Assembly (NCBI RefSeq): GCF_900100965.1
Contig: NZ_FMUJ01000003.1
Span: 558,001-622,000, forward strand
From: Variovorax sp. EL159
GTDB taxonomy: Bacteria; Pseudomonadota; Gammaproteobacteria; Burkholderiales; Burkholderiaceae_C
Direction of reading: 5' to 3'
DNA length: 64,000 nt
In this document: positions 9,317-18,429 of the stretch, piece after piece
Numbering within the stretch: position 1 is the first letter of the stretch
Layout: every line of letters starts with the position of its first letter
Made by a program: the position numbers and the translations under genes
Notes under the pieces: model-generated
The model's input: the letters and a program-made list of their open reading frames with translations, nothing else
Told to the model about the DNA's origin: nothing
Database searches by the model: none

Positions 9317-10489
9317 TCAGCTTTGAGAAACAAGGCGCGACGGCGCATCGAGATTGGCGACGACCTCGCCGAACGGGCCGCTCAGCGAGCCCCCGGCCAG
9401 ACGCGCCTGCGCCTTGCGCGAGAGCAGCGGGAACACCAGCTCGGCGAATCGGTACGCCTCTTCCAGATGCGGGTAGCCCGAGAGGATGAATTTGTCGAGG
9501 CCGAGCGCCGCGTACTCCTCGATGCGTGCTGCGACGGTCTTCGCATCGCCCACCAGTGCGGTACCGGCACCGCCGCGCACGAGACCCACGCCGGCCCACA
9601 GGTTCGGCGAGATCTCCAGCTCGGCGCGCGAGCGCTTCGCACCGCCGGCATGCAGCGCGGCCATGCGGCGCTGGCCTTCGGAGTCCATGCGCGCGAAGGC
9701 GGCCTGGGCGCGAATGACGGTCTCGTCGTCCACGCGGCTGATGAGTTCTTCGGCCGCCTTCCAGGCGGCGTCTTCGGTCTCGCGCACGATCACATGCAGG
9801 CGGATGCCGAACTCGACGCGGCGGCCCTGCTTCTCGGCACGGGGACGCACGTCGGCGATCTTCTTCGCCACTTCGGCGGGCGGTTCGCCCCAGGTGAGGT
9901 ACGCATCGACCTGCTCGGCCGCGAGGTCGTGCGCCGCGGCCGACGAGCCGCCGAACCACACGGGCGGGTGCGGCTTCTGCACCGGCGGATACAGCAGCTT
10001 GGCGCCCCTCACGCTCAGGTGCTTGCCGTCGTAGTCGAAGGCCTGCCCGTCATGGCTGCGCGCGATGATCTCGCGCCAAATGCGGATGAACTCGGCCGAC
10101 TGCTCGTAGCGCGCAGCGTGGGCTAGGTACACACCGTCGCCTTCGAGTTCGGCCTGGTCGCCGCCGGTCACGAGGTTCACCAGCAGGCGCCCGCCCGAGA
10201 GCCGGTCGAACGTGGCGGCCATGCGCGCGGCCAGGCTGGGCTGGTGCAGGCCGGGCCGCACCGCGACCAGGAACTTGAGCTTCTTCGTCGAGCCGATCAG
10301 GCTCGATGCGATGACCCATGGGTCTTCGCAAGAACGGCCCGTGGGAATCAGCACGCCTTCGTAGCCGAGGTTGTCGGCCGCCCCCGCGATCTGCTGCAGG
10401 TAGGCCAGGTCGATGGGGCGCGCACCTTCGCTCGTGCCAAGGTAGCGGCTGTCGCCGTGCGTGGGGAGAAACCAGAAGATCTGCATCAC
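9317..10489 (-). CDS. ssuD: FMNH2-dependent alkanesulfonate monooxygenase
   Basis: A 390-residue luciferase-like TIM-barrel enzyme that oxidatively splits alkanesulfonates to the aldehyde and sulfite using reduced FMN from SsuE and O2. It has the opening [20 protein letters not shown], the conserved Cys54 in [28 protein letters not shown] (about 133-149) and the [10 protein letters not shown] phosphate-binding region. Its length equals that of characterised SsuD proteins. Its ATG overlaps the stop of the upstream ssuA paralogue by 4 bases. It connects directly to metY and cysI, which consume the sulfite-derived sulfide. Confidence 0.95.
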   Translation of the reverse strand: MMQIFWFLPTHGDSRYLGTSEGARPIDLAYLQQIAGAADNLGYEGVLIPTGRSCEDPWVIASSLIGSTKKLKFLVAVRPGLHQPSLAARMAATFDRLSGGRLLVNLVTGGDQAELEGDGVYLAHAARYEQSAEFIRIWREIIARSHDGQAFDYDGKHLSVRGAKLLYPPVQKPHPPVWFGGSSAAAHDLAAEQVDAYLTWGEPPAEVAKKIADVRPRAEKQGRRVEFGIRLHVIVRETEDAAWKAAEELISRVDDETVIRAQAAFARMDSEGQRRMAALHAGGAKRSRAELEISPNLWAGVGLVRGGAGTALVGDAKTVAARIEEYAALGLDKFILSGYPHLEEAYRFAELVFPLLSRKAQARLAGGSLSGPFGEVVANLDAPSRLVSQS

Positions 10490-11445
10490 GCGATCCCTGC
10501 GCCAGCGGCTTCGAGCACGTTGATCTTTTTCGGGATCAGCTTCAGCTCGAAGAAGGTGTCGGCGATCTTCTGCTGCTCGGCCAGGATGGCCTTGGTGATC
10601 GGGCTCGTGCCGTAGTTCACGCGGCCCACCGACAGTTCGGCCACCGGCTTGGGCAGGCCCCAGAGCTTGGCCAGCTCGCCCGCGTATTCGCTCTTGTTGG
10701 CGGCGCCCCAGACGTCGATCTTGTTGAGCTCTTCGATGGCGATGGCGAGCACGTCGGCGTTCTTTGCCACGTAGTCGAGCGACGAGAAGTAGTAGGCGCG
10801 GTTGCCAACGACGCCGGTGGCGTCGGCCAGCACGCGCGCTTCCAGCGCTTTTTCGGCCGCGGCGAGGAACGGGTCCCAGATGACCCAGGCGTCGACTGAG
10901 CCCTTCTCGAAGGCGGCGCGCGCATCGGCGGGCGGCAGGTAGACCAGGTTCAGGTCGCTGTACGAAAGGCCGTGCTTCTCGAACAGCTTGACGATGAAGT
11001 AATGAACATTCGAGCCCTTGTTGAGCGCGATCTTCTTGCCCTTCAGTTCCGCCACGGTCTTGATGGCCGAGCCCTTGGGCACGAGCACCGCCTCGGACTG
11101 CGGACGCGTCACCGTGGCCGCCACATAGGCCAGCGGCGCACCGGCAGCCTGCGCAAAGATGGGCGGCGCTTCGCCGACATCACCGAAGTCGATGGAGCCG
11201 ACGTTGAGGGCTTCGAGCTGCACGGGGCCGGCGGTGAACTCGGTCCACTTGACCGTCACGCCGAGCGGCGCGAGCCGCTTTTCCAGCGTGCCACGGCCCT
11301 TGAGGATGCTGAGCGGCCCCTTCTGGTGGCCGATGCGAAGCTGCCGCGCGGGTGCCTGCGCCAGTGCGGCGAACGAGGAAGGCAGCGCGATGGCGGCGGC
11401 AACGCCCTGGATCAGGCGGCGGCGGGGAGCAGAAATCAGTGTCAT
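10486..11445 (-). CDS. Sulfonate ABC transporter periplasmic binding protein (second SsuA paralogue)
   Basis: A 319-residue exported binding protein. It starts [20 protein letters not shown] with a signal peptide ending around AQAPA (residue 31). The mature part has [40 protein letters not shown] and [18 protein letters not shown]. It is a clear paralogue of the protein encoded at 7458-8444 but divergent enough to suggest a different substrate preference. A start further upstream (11478) would spoil the signal peptide, so 11445 is preferred. It overlaps ssuD by 4 bases and is preceded by a small membrane-protein gene. Confidence 0.9.
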   Translation of the reverse strand: MTLISAPRRRLIQGVAAAIALPSSFAALAQAPARQLRIGHQKGPLSILKGRGTLEKRLAPLGVTVKWTEFTAGPVQLEALNVGSIDFGDVGEAPPIFAQAAGAPLAYVAATVTRPQSEAVLVPKGSAIKTVAELKGKKIALNKGSNVHYFIVKLFEKHGLSYSDLNLVYLPPADARAAFEKGSVDAWVIWDPFLAAAEKALEARVLADATGVVGNRAYYFSSLDYVAKNADVLAIAIEELNKIDVWGAANKSEYAGELAKLWGLPKPVAELSVGRVNYGTSPITKAILAEQQKIADTFFELKLIPKKINVLEAAGAGIA

Positions 11446-11479
11446 GGCGATCGGTGTTCGTGTGGAGGGGCCGCGCAAG

Positions 11480-11617
11480 TCAGGCGGCGGAAATGAAGCT
11501 CACGATCAGCGCGATCGCGCTGACGACGACGGCACTCACGGCGAGGTCGCCCAGCGCGTGCCAGAGGGAACGCGGTGTCGTGTCGAGCACGGAGTCTTCG
11601 GTGGCAACGGGGGTCAT
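11480..11617 (-). CDS. Small membrane protein in the sulfonate operon (45 residues)
   Basis: A short reading frame beginning MTPVATEDSVLDTTPRSLWH and ending in a C-terminal hydrophobic stretch of about 21 residues (LAVSAVVVSAIALIVSFISA). A strong GAGGAA Shine-Dalgarno stands 7 bases before the ATG. The frame fills the otherwise empty space between ssuE and the second ssuA in the same orientation. The acidic, soluble N-terminus and terminal membrane helix suggest a tail-anchored inner-membrane peptide. I do not recognise a family. It might be an accessory subunit of the sulfonate transporter or monooxygenase, which is guesswork from position only. Confidence 0.6.
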   Translation of the reverse strand: MTPVATEDSVLDTTPRSLWHALGDLAVSAVVVSAIALIVSFISAA

Positions 11618-11748
11618 GCGTGGATTCCTCGGTGTTGCAAAACGTCAGGCAAAGGCTGTCCCCGGCCGCGCACAGGCGGCTTCGAAAAATCGGGAACAGG
11701 GATGGGTCTGGAGTCTGGATGAGGCCGGTTCGATGAGGAACCCGGCCG

Positions 11749-12333
11749 TCAGACGCTACATCGCACGCGCGAAAACGGCACCGGCTCGAAGCCGTGTGTG
11801 GCAGGCAGCTTCAGGCCTTCGGTGGCGAGCACCTCGACGGCCTCGTTGAGCCGCTCGGCCAGGTCGTTGTGCACCTGGTAGGCGTTCTCGGGCGTCAGCG
11901 CAATCTGCGAATCGCTGGCGTAGACGCCCGGCAGGATGTGGCGCGCCGACAGCGACTGCAGCACGGGCCGCAGCGCGTAGTCGAGCGCGAGCATGTGGTG
12001 CGGGCTGCCGCCGGTGGCCAGCGGCAGCACGGTCTTGCCCTTGAGCGCGTTCTGCGCGAGCAGGTCGAGAAAGACCTTCAGCACACCGCTGTAGGCCGCC
12101 TTGTAGACCGGCGTGGCCACCACGATCACGCGCGCCGCCGCCACCTGGGCAACGGCACGCTCGATGGCCGGGTGGCTCCACTCGGCCAGCAGCAGCGCCT
12201 GCGCCGGCAGATCGCGGATCGCGAGCCGCTCGATCTGCGCATGGCGTTTGGCCAGCCGCTCGCCCACGGCCTCGAGCAAGGCGGTGGAACGGGACGGGGC
12301 CGAGGGGCTGCCGGCAATCAGGAGAACGGACAC
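11749..12333 (-). CDS. ssuE: NADPH-dependent FMN reductase of the sulfonate monooxygenase system
   Basis: A 194-residue flavodoxin-like reductase. The FMN phosphate loop is GSPSAPSRS (about 8-16), followed by VATPVYKAAYSGVLKVFLDL (about 72-91), a signature of SsuE. It supplies FMNH2 to SsuD. The start is a GTG at 12333; no better upstream codon exists. Length and motif match the family well. It is upstream of, and co-directional with, the small membrane protein gene and the ssu transporter genes. Confidence 0.93.
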   Translation of the reverse strand: MSVLLIAGSPSAPSRSTALLEAVGERLAKRHAQIERLAIRDLPAQALLLAEWSHPAIERAVAQVAAARVIVVATPVYKAAYSGVLKVFLDLLAQNALKGKTVLPLATGGSPHHMLALDYALRPVLQSLSARHILPGVYASDSQIALTPENAYQVHNDLAERLNEAVEVLATEGLKLPATHGFEPVPFSRVRCSV

Positions 12334-12433
12334 GGAAGGCTTTCGTTTTTCTTCAGGAATTCAGGGCGAAACAGTCCATGACGCCCGTCGAACGGGCGCC
12401 ATGCGCTATCGGCTGGACAGCGGACCGGACTGC

Positions 12434-13474
12434 TTACTTCTGCTTGGCGGTATAGATCTGGTCGAAGGAGCCGCCATCGGCGAAGTGCTCCTTGTCGGCC
12501 TTCGCCCAGCCACCGAAGGCCTGGTCGATGGTCACCAGCGTCAGCTTGGGGAACTGCTTGTCGTACTTGGCCTTCGCCTTGTCGGAGGTCGGGCGGTAGA
12601 AGTTGCGACCGGCGATGTCCTGGCCTTCGTCCGAGTACAGGTACTTCAGGTATTCCTCGGCCACGGCACGCGTGCCCTTCTTGTCGACGACCTTGTCGAC
12701 CACCGCCACGCTGGGCTCGGCCAGGATGGAGATGGAAGGCACGACGATCTCGAACTTCTCGGGGCCGAATTCCTTCAGCGCCAGGAAGGCTTCGTTTTCC
12801 CAGGCCAGCAGCACGTCGCCCACGCCGCGCTGCACGAAGGTGATGGTCGCGCCGCGCGCGCCGGTGTCGAGCACGGGCACGTTCTTGAACAGGTTGCCGA
12901 TGTATTCCTTGGCCTTGGCATCGCCGCCGTACTTGCGCTTGGCGAATTCCCAGGCGGCAAGGTAGTTCCAGCGGGCGCCGCCCGAGGTCTTGGGGTTGGG
13001 AGTGATCACCTGCACGCCGGGCTTGACGAGGTCATCCCAGTCTTTCAGGCCCTTGGGGTTGCCCTTCTTCACCAGGAACACGATGGTCGAGGTGTAGGGC
13101 GCGGAGTTGTGCGGCAGGCGCTTTTGCCAGTCGGCCTTGACGAGGCCGCCGTGCGTGACGAGCGCATCGATGTCGCCGCCGAGCGCCAGCGTGGCCACGT
13201 CGGCGTCGATGCCGTCGATGATCGAGCGGGCCTGCTTGCCCGAGCCGCCGTGCGATTGCTTGACCGTCACGTCCTGGCCGGTCTTGGCCTTCCAGTACTT
13301 GGCGAAGGCCTGGTTGTAGTCCACGTACAGCTCGCGCGTCGGGTCGTACGACACGTTCAGCAGCGTCACGGGCGCCGCGCCGCCTTGGGCAAACGTCGGC
13401 AACGCCGACAGGGCCATGGCACCGGCCACGCCGGCACCCAGGGAAAGCTTGATAAAGTCGCGGCGAAGGCTCAT
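12434..13474 (-). CDS. sbp: Sulfate ABC transporter periplasmic binding protein
   Basis: A 346-residue exported protein. Its signal is [20 protein letters not shown], with an RRDFIK twin-arginine motif, and cleavage is expected after ALPTFA (residue 29). The mature protein has the Sbp/CysP family blocks [44 protein letters not shown] and [16 protein letters not shown]. It binds sulfate or thiosulfate in the periplasm; the CysTWA membrane components are not in the window. It is probably the first gene of the sulfur block and is divergent from yggX. Confidence 0.94.
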   Translation of the reverse strand: MSLRRDFIKLSLGAGVAGAMALSALPTFAQGGAAPVTLLNVSYDPTRELYVDYNQAFAKYWKAKTGQDVTVKQSHGGSGKQARSIIDGIDADVATLALGGDIDALVTHGGLVKADWQKRLPHNSAPYTSTIVFLVKKGNPKGLKDWDDLVKPGVQVITPNPKTSGGARWNYLAAWEFAKRKYGGDAKAKEYIGNLFKNVPVLDTGARGATITFVQRGVGDVLLAWENEAFLALKEFGPEKFEIVVPSISILAEPSVAVVDKVVDKKGTRAVAEEYLKYLYSDEGQDIAGRNFYRPTSDKAKAKYDKQFPKLTLVTIDQAFGGWAKADKEHFADGGSFDQIYTAKQK

Positions 13475-13510
13475 GGTGTCTTGCTCTAAAAAGGCATATC
13501 AATGAAGCTG

Positions 13511-13525
13511 CGTATTCTCAATACG
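13511..13525. promoter_or_regulatory. Inverted repeat in the sbp/yggX divergent control region
   Basis: The intergenic space 13475-13611 is AT-rich compared with its surroundings. It contains the perfect inverted repeat CGTATT-CTC-AATACG, followed by a TATAGA segment and CCAAGTTTTCAGTTC. It could be an operator for a sulfur regulator of the CysB/Cbl type acting on sbp, but the motif is not one I can assign firmly. Confidence 0.35.
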
Positions 13526-13611
13526 ACATATAGAAACTGGAACGACCAAGTTTTCAGTTCTAAATAGCGAAATCAACTAAGCAACACGCTTACCCCCACA
13601 AGAGGCAAAAA

Positions 13612-13884
13612 ATGGCACGCATGGTTCAGTGCATCAAGCTCGGCAAAGAGGCCGAAGGGCTCGACTTCCCGCCCTACCCTGGCGACCTGGGCAAGCGCCT
13701 GTGGGAAAACGTCAGCAAGGAAGCCTGGGCCGCCTGGCTCAAGCAGCAAACGATGCTGGTCAATGAAAACCGGCTGAATCTGGCCGACCTGCGCGCCCGC
13801 CAGTACTTGGCCCGCCAGATGGAAAAGCACTTCTTCGGCGAAGGCGCCGACGTGGCGCAAGGCTACGTCCCTCCCTCGAACTGA
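13612..13884 (+). CDS. yggX: Probable Fe(2+)-trafficking protein
   Basis: A 90-residue protein that is a full-length YggX. It opens with [20 protein letters not shown], carrying the conserved Cys7, then [19 protein letters not shown] and a C-terminal helical part ending GYVPPSN. YggX protects Fe-S clusters from oxidation and helps in iron trafficking and is often controlled by oxidative-stress regulators. It is the first plus-strand gene after the sulfur block and stands 8 bases before mnmC. Confidence 0.95.
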   Translation: MARMVQCIKLGKEAEGLDFPPYPGDLGKRLWENVSKEAWAAWLKQQTMLVNENRLNLADLRARQYLARQMEKHFFGEGADVAQGYVPPSN

Positions 13885-13891
13885 GTCCGCC

Positions 13892-15742
13892 TTGGCGGCC
13901 GAGCCCGTCGCCTGGCGCGCCGACGGCGTGCCCCGCAGCGAACGCTTCGACGACATCTATCACACCGAAACCGGGGCACTTGCGCAATCGCGCCATGTGT
14001 TCCTGGGCGGCTGCGGGCTGCCCGCGGCCTGGGCCGGACGCCCGCAATGGCGGATTCTCGAAACCGGCTTCGGCCTGGGCCTCAATTTCCTGACAACCTG
14101 GCAGGCCTGGCGTGCGGACGCCGGCCGTCCGCGGATGCTGCACTTCGTCTCGGTCGAGGCGCACCCGGTCGCGCCTGAAGACCTGCTGCGCGCCGCCGGG
14201 GCCTATGCCGAGCTGCTGCCGCTGGCCGAGGAACTGGTCGCGCAATGGCATGGGCTGCTGCCCGGCTTTCACCGGCTGGCCTTCGACGGGGGCCGCGTGC
14301 TGCTCACGCTGTGCATCGGCGATGTGCAGGCGATGCTGCGCGCGCAGCGTTTCGAGGCCGACAGCATCTTCCTGGACGGCTTCAACCCGCAGCAGAACCC
14401 GGCCATGTGGTCGCCCGACACGCTGAAGGCGGTGTCGCGCTTTGCCCGCCAGGGTACCGGGCTGGCCACCTGGACCTTTGCGCGCGCGGTGCGCGATGCG
14501 CTGCAGCAGAACGGCTTTCAGCTTGAAAGGCGCCCCGGCCTGCCGCCCAAGCGCGATTGCCTGGGCGGCGTGTTTGCGCCTGCGTGGACAGTGCGACGGC
14601 GCGGGCCTGCAGCCGAGCATGTAGCGGCGCCCGGGCACTGCGCCGTGATCGGTGCCGGCCTCGCGGGGGCTGCCGTGGCGGCCAGCCTCGCGCGGCGCGG
14701 ATGGCGGGTCACCGTGCTCGATGCGGCCGACCACCCAGCCTCGGGCGCTTCGGGCCTGCCGGTGGGCATGCTGGCGCCCCATGTCTCGCCAGACGACGCG
14801 CTGCTGTCGCGTCTGACGCGCGCCGGCATCCGCGCCACATGGCAGGAACTCGCACGCCTGCTCGAAGAAGGCCGCGACTGGCGTGCCAGCGGCGTGCTGG
14901 AGCGTCGCCCCGATGGCGATGCGCGCGTGCCTGCCGGCTGGAGCGACAGCGGCCCCAATGAATCGTGGCCCGCAAGCCCGGCGCAGCTGGCAGCCGTCGA
15001 TTTGCCTGCCGATACGCCAGCGCTCTGGCACGCGCGTGCTGCATGGGTGAAACCCCGTCGCTTGATCGATGCGTGGCTGGGCGAACCCGGCATCACATTC
15101 CGTGGCAGCACCCTGGTGGCACGCCTCACGCACAGCGCCACAGGCTGGCAACTCTTCGACGCAGCAGACAAACTGTTGGCGGAAGCAGACCGCGTCGTCA
15201 TCGCCGCAGGCTTCGAGTCGGGCCGCTTCGCCCCCGAACTCCCGTTGCAACCCGTGCGCGGTCAGGTCGCCTGGGGGCGCATGACGGCCGAAGCCGCGCT
15301 GCCCACCACGCCACTCAACGGCGACGGCCATCTGATCGCCCACGTCCCCCATAACGAAAGCACCGAAGGCGCCCCGCTCTGGCTGGCCGGCGCCACCTTC
15401 GACCGAGACAGCACGAACCTCGCACCAAAGCCCGAAGACGCCGCGGCAAACCGCGAACGCCTCGCCCACCTGCACCCCGCCGCGGCCGCCTCGTTGGCGC
15501 CGGCGTTCGCGCGCGGCGAAGTCAACGCCTGGGTCGGCGTGCGCTGTGCCTCGGGCGACCGCCGGCCGCTGATCGGCCCGTTGGGTGCCGATGCCAACGG
15601 CCCCTGGGCCTGCACCGCCCTGGGCTCGCGCGGCCTGAGCTTTGCCGCGCTGTGCGCCGAGCTGCTCGCGGCGCAATGGCATGGCGAACCACTGCCCTTG
15701 CCCGCAACGCTGGCCAAGGCGCTCGGCACGCAGCGGCTCTGA
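13892..15742 (+). CDS. mnmC: Bifunctional tRNA (mnm5s2U34) methyltransferase / FAD-dependent cmnm5s2U oxidoreductase
   Basis: A 616-residue fusion of the two MnmC activities that finish the wobble-uridine modification 5-methylaminomethyl-2-thiouridine. Residues about 1-235 are the SAM methyltransferase: RSERFDDIYHT, ILETGFGLGLNFL (SAM loop), and FLDGFNPQQNPAMW. From about 250 onward is the FAD oxidoreductase, with the dinucleotide motif GAGLAGAAVAASLARRGW and the C-terminal GVRCASGDRRPLIGPLG. The likely start is TTG 13892, 8 bases after the yggX stop; no ATG fits. The length is slightly below that of E. coli MnmC but all motifs are present. Confidence 0.93.
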   Translation: MAAEPVAWRADGVPRSERFDDIYHTETGALAQSRHVFLGGCGLPAAWAGRPQWRILETGFGLGLNFLTTWQAWRADAGRPRMLHFVSVEAHPVAPEDLLRAAGAYAELLPLAEELVAQWHGLLPGFHRLAFDGGRVLLTLCIGDVQAMLRAQRFEADSIFLDGFNPQQNPAMWSPDTLKAVSRFARQGTGLATWTFARAVRDALQQNGFQLERRPGLPPKRDCLGGVFAPAWTVRRRGPAAEHVAAPGHCAVIGAGLAGAAVAASLARRGWRVTVLDAADHPASGASGLPVGMLAPHVSPDDALLSRLTRAGIRATWQELARLLEEGRDWRASGVLERRPDGDARVPAGWSDSGPNESWPASPAQLAAVDLPADTPALWHARAAWVKPRRLIDAWLGEPGITFRGSTLVARLTHSATGWQLFDAADKLLAEADRVVIAAGFESGRFAPELPLQPVRGQVAWGRMTAEAALPTTPLNGDGHLIAHVPHNESTEGAPLWLAGATFDRDSTNLAPKPEDAAANRERLAHLHPAAAASLAPAFARGEVNAWVGVRCASGDRRPLIGPLGADANGPWACTALGSRGLSFAALCAELLAAQWHGEPLPLPATLAKALGTQRL

Positions 15743-15751
15743 ACGATCGCT

Positions 15752-16558
15752 TCAGGCTGCGCCCGCGGCCCGATACGCCATCAGCAGCGCCATGCAAACC
15801 ACCAGCACGAGGAAGTACTTGCGCAGCGCGCGTTCTTCCAGCCCTGTGGCAAGCCGGGCCCCCAGCGCCGTGCCGATCCACAACCCGATCACGACAAACC
15901 CCAGCAGCCCCCACGGCAATCCGTTCGCCAGGCTGGCATAGACGAACACCGCCGGCAGTGCGAGCGGCAACGCGTTGATGGCAAGGCTGACCGCCTGCGC
16001 CCGGTGCTGCGAGTAATGCAGCGCCACCGTCAGCAGCGCGGTAATGGCCAGCCCGCCGCCAATGCCGAGCAGGCCCGACGAAGCACCCGCCACCACGCCC
16101 ACCGCCAGCAATGCAGGCATCGAACCGCGCGGCTCGTCAGGCAACGCAATGCCCACACCGGCCGCGTGCGAAGACAGCGACTTCAGCACGACCAGCGCCG
16201 CCAGCACCAGCAGGTAGCCGACGAACATCCACCGCAAGGCCGCATCGCCCACGCCATGCGCACCGCGCGCGCCCAGGTAAGCGCCGCCCAGAAAACCCAG
16301 CGAGATCCAGACCACCGTGCGCCACGACGCACCGTGCCCCGACACCCGATAGCGCAGGAACCCCGCCAGACTGGTCGGCACCAGTTGCGCCGCGAGCGAG
16401 ATGCCTTGCGCATCGTGCTGCCCCAGGCCCGGCATGAGCGCCAGCGCGGGCACCAGCGCACCGCCCGGGCTCACGCCCAGCAAGCCGGCCACCGCGCCCG
16501 AGAAGACACCGATCGCCAGACCGCCCAGCACCCGGACGAGGTCGAACGATTCGGTCAT
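15752..16558 (-). CDS. TauE/SafE family sulfite/anion exporter (TSUP permease)
   Basis: A 268-residue membrane protein with about eight helices in two related halves, each containing a glycine-rich reentrant motif: GLLGVSPGGALVPALALMPG near residue 25 and GLLGIGGGLAITALLTV near 165. These are the diagnostic TSUP motifs. Members export sulfite, sulfoacetate or other organic anions. The start is ATG 16558. Given the nearby sulfonate genes it might relieve sulfite load, but it is separated from them by yggX-mnmC on the opposite strand. Confidence 0.88.
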   Translation of the reverse strand: MTESFDLVRVLGGLAIGVFSGAVAGLLGVSPGGALVPALALMPGLGQHDAQGISLAAQLVPTSLAGFLRYRVSGHGASWRTVVWISLGFLGGAYLGARGAHGVGDAALRWMFVGYLLVLAALVVLKSLSSHAAGVGIALPDEPRGSMPALLAVGVVAGASSGLLGIGGGLAITALLTVALHYSQHRAQAVSLAINALPLALPAVFVYASLANGLPWGLLGFVVIGLWIGTALGARLATGLEERALRKYFLVLVVCMALLMAYRAAGAA

Positions 16559-16565
16559 GCGCCGG

Positions 16566-16901
16566 CTACGCTCCGGCCTGGCCCGAAGGCGCCAGCATGT
16601 GATCGATGCGGCTGTCTCCATAGGTGCGCACCACCTCGGAGATCACCACCTTGTACCCATCGAGCCAGTTCGCCTGCGCGGCCTTGGCCTGCTGGTGCAC
16701 CGGATGGCGGATCAGCGCCTGCAGGCTGTCGAGCGAATCCCAGTAGTACACGTTCGACACCAGCCCGTTGCCGGTGTTCTCCCATGTCTCTTCGCCCAGG
16801 TAGCCGAGCAGCGACTTCGCGGCCGCGGCGATGGCCTGGTCGAGGCGATGGAACTCGTCGTCGAACTGCTTCTTGGCGAAGATGAAGGTGGCGGAAAACA
16901 T
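16566..16901 (-). CDS. Antibiotic biosynthesis monooxygenase (ABM)-like dimeric alpha/beta barrel protein
   Basis: A 111-residue protein beginning MFSATFIFAKKQFDDEFHRL with a core VSNVYYWDSLDSLQALIRHP (about 47-66), the pattern of ABM-type stress-response barrels. It ends RTYGDSRIDHMLAPSGQAGA. The chosen start at 16901 has GGAG 12 bases upstream; ATG 16922 (MQEIPAAM) is the other option. Function beyond the fold cannot be stated; the stop lies 7 bases before the TSUP permease start, so the two are probably co-transcribed. Confidence 0.72.
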   Translation of the reverse strand: MFSATFIFAKKQFDDEFHRLDQAIAAAAKSLLGYLGEETWENTGNGLVSNVYYWDSLDSLQALIRHPVHQQAKAAQANWLDGYKVVISEVVRTYGDSRIDHMLAPSGQAGA

Positions 16902-17020
16902 GGCGGCCGGAATCTCCTGCATGAAAGAAGACGGCCCGAAAGATCGGGCGGGCGCCGATTCTGCGGCATCGGGCCGCCGCAAGCCACCACTTGTCTTGTG
17001 AACGCGTGAGAATGCAGCGC

Positions 17021-17938
17021 ATGGCCATCCAGTACGACATCACACACACCACCGTCTACCGCTACAAGAAGCCGGTCACCTTCGGCTTGCACCGCGTGAT
17101 GTTCCGACCACGCGACAGCCACGACCTGCGCGTGCTGGCCACCGACCTGCAGGTGAGCCCGCAGGCCTTCACGCGGCTCATTCAAGACCCGCATTCCAAC
17201 TCCGTGGCGCTGGTGCAGCCGATGGGCGAGGCCACCGAGCTGCGCATCACCTGCTCCTTCACCATCGAGCATGTGCCCGCGCAGCAAGACCAGCTGGCGC
17301 TCGATCCGGCCGCCGAGTTCTTGCCCTTTGCCTATTCGGTGCAGGAGCGCCTCGACCTCGAGCACTACCTGCGCCCGCACCACGACGACGACAACCAGGG
17401 CACGCTGATCCGCTGGGCCCACCAGTTCCTGCACACCGACCAGCCGAACAGCACGCGCGAAGTGCTCACGCGCATGAACGCGCACATCGGCCAGAGCCTG
17501 GAATACAAGGCACGCGACGAGGAAGGCACGCAGACGCCGCTTGCCACGCTGGCCCTGGGCAGCGGCAGTTGCCGCGACTACGCGCTGCTGATGATGGAAG
17601 CCGCGCGCCGCCTGGGCATCGCGACGCGCTTCGTCTCCGGCTATCTCTACGACGCCGCGCTCGACCGCGCCAACCAGACCGCCGGCGAATCGATGACCGG
17701 TGCCGGCACCACCCACGCCTGGCTGCAGGCCTACCTGCCTGGCGTCGGCTGGCTGGCGTTCGACCCCACCAACAACCTGATGGGCAGCGGCCAGCTGATC
17801 CGCGTCGGCGTCACGCGCGACCCCGCGCAGGCGGCGCCGATCTCGGGCAGTTGGTATGGCGACGCCGAGGCGTACGAGGGCCTCGAAGCCACGGTGGTCG
17901 TCACACGCCGCGGTGCCGGCGGTGCGACCGGGCCATGA
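17021..17938 (+). CDS. Transglutaminase-like cysteine protease family protein
   Basis: A 305-residue protein. Residues 1-90 form the beta-rich bacterial transglutaminase N-terminal region (ITHTTVYRYKKPVTFGLHRV). The papain-like core has the triad Cys184 (GSGSCRDYALL), His232 (GTTHAWLQAYLP) and Asp248 (LAFDPTNN). No signal peptide is present, so a cytoplasmic location is likely. Such proteins are commonly peptidases or amide-bond enzymes; the substrate is unknown. Alternative start 17012 adds three residues. Its stop overlaps the following acetyltransferase start (ATGA). Confidence 0.85.
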   Translation: MAIQYDITHTTVYRYKKPVTFGLHRVMFRPRDSHDLRVLATDLQVSPQAFTRLIQDPHSNSVALVQPMGEATELRITCSFTIEHVPAQQDQLALDPAAEFLPFAYSVQERLDLEHYLRPHHDDDNQGTLIRWAHQFLHTDQPNSTREVLTRMNAHIGQSLEYKARDEEGTQTPLATLALGSGSCRDYALLMMEAARRLGIATRFVSGYLYDAALDRANQTAGESMTGAGTTHAWLQAYLPGVGWLAFDPTNNLMGSGQLIRVGVTRDPAQAAPISGSWYGDAEAYEGLEATVVVTRRGAGGATGP

Positions 17939-18429
17939 CGACATCGCAGAAAACGCCGTGGCTGTTGCGCCCCGCCCGCGCCGAAGAGGCCGCGCGGCTG
18001 AGCGACATCGCCTTGGCTTCCAAAGCCCATTGGCCGTACCCCGCCGCACAGCTGGAGCGCTGGCGCGGCGACCTGACGGTCGAGCCAGCGCAGCTCGATG
18101 AACGCTATGCGCGCGTGGCCGAAGTCGACGGTGAGGTGGCGGGCTTCGTCATCATCGTGCCGCCGCAGGCCGATGCGAATGCCGAGTGGCTGCTCGACCA
18201 CCTCTGGGTCGTTTCGGCCCACATGGGCCGCGGCATCGGCCGCGCGCTGCTGATGGCCGCCCGGCAGCTCGCGGCCGCGCAAGGCGCCAGCACCTTGCAC
18301 ATCGACGCCGACCCGTACGCCGAAGCCTTCTACCAGGCCTTCGGCGCGCAACGCATCGGCGCCATCGCGGCGCCCATCGAGGGCCAGCCCGAACGCCAGC
18401 GGCCGCAGATGCGGCTCACGACCGGCTGA
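17935..18429 (+). CDS. GNAT-family N-acetyltransferase
   Basis: A 164-residue protein with the GNAT fold: [20 protein letters not shown] at the N-terminus, the acetyl-CoA pyrophosphate loop in [20 protein letters not shown] (about 98-117), and a C-terminal [18 protein letters not shown] block. Acetyl-CoA binding is well supported; the acceptor is unknown. It is translationally coupled to the transglutaminase-like gene. Its last 14 bases overlap the convergent enoyl-CoA hydratase gene. Confidence 0.85.
   Translation: MTTSQKTPWLLRPARAEEAARLSDIALASKAHWPYPAAQLERWRGDLTVEPAQLDERYARVAEVDGEVAGFVIIVPPQADANAEWLLDHLWVVSAHMGRGIGRALLMAARQLAAAQGASTLHIDADPYAEAFYQAFGAQRIGAIAAPIEGQPERQRPQMRLTTG

Noticed and set aside
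13760-15682. 640-codon minus-strand frame opposite mnmC
   Set aside because: The sense strand encodes a complete MnmC with SAM and FAD motifs; the antisense frame has no domain and a biased composition.
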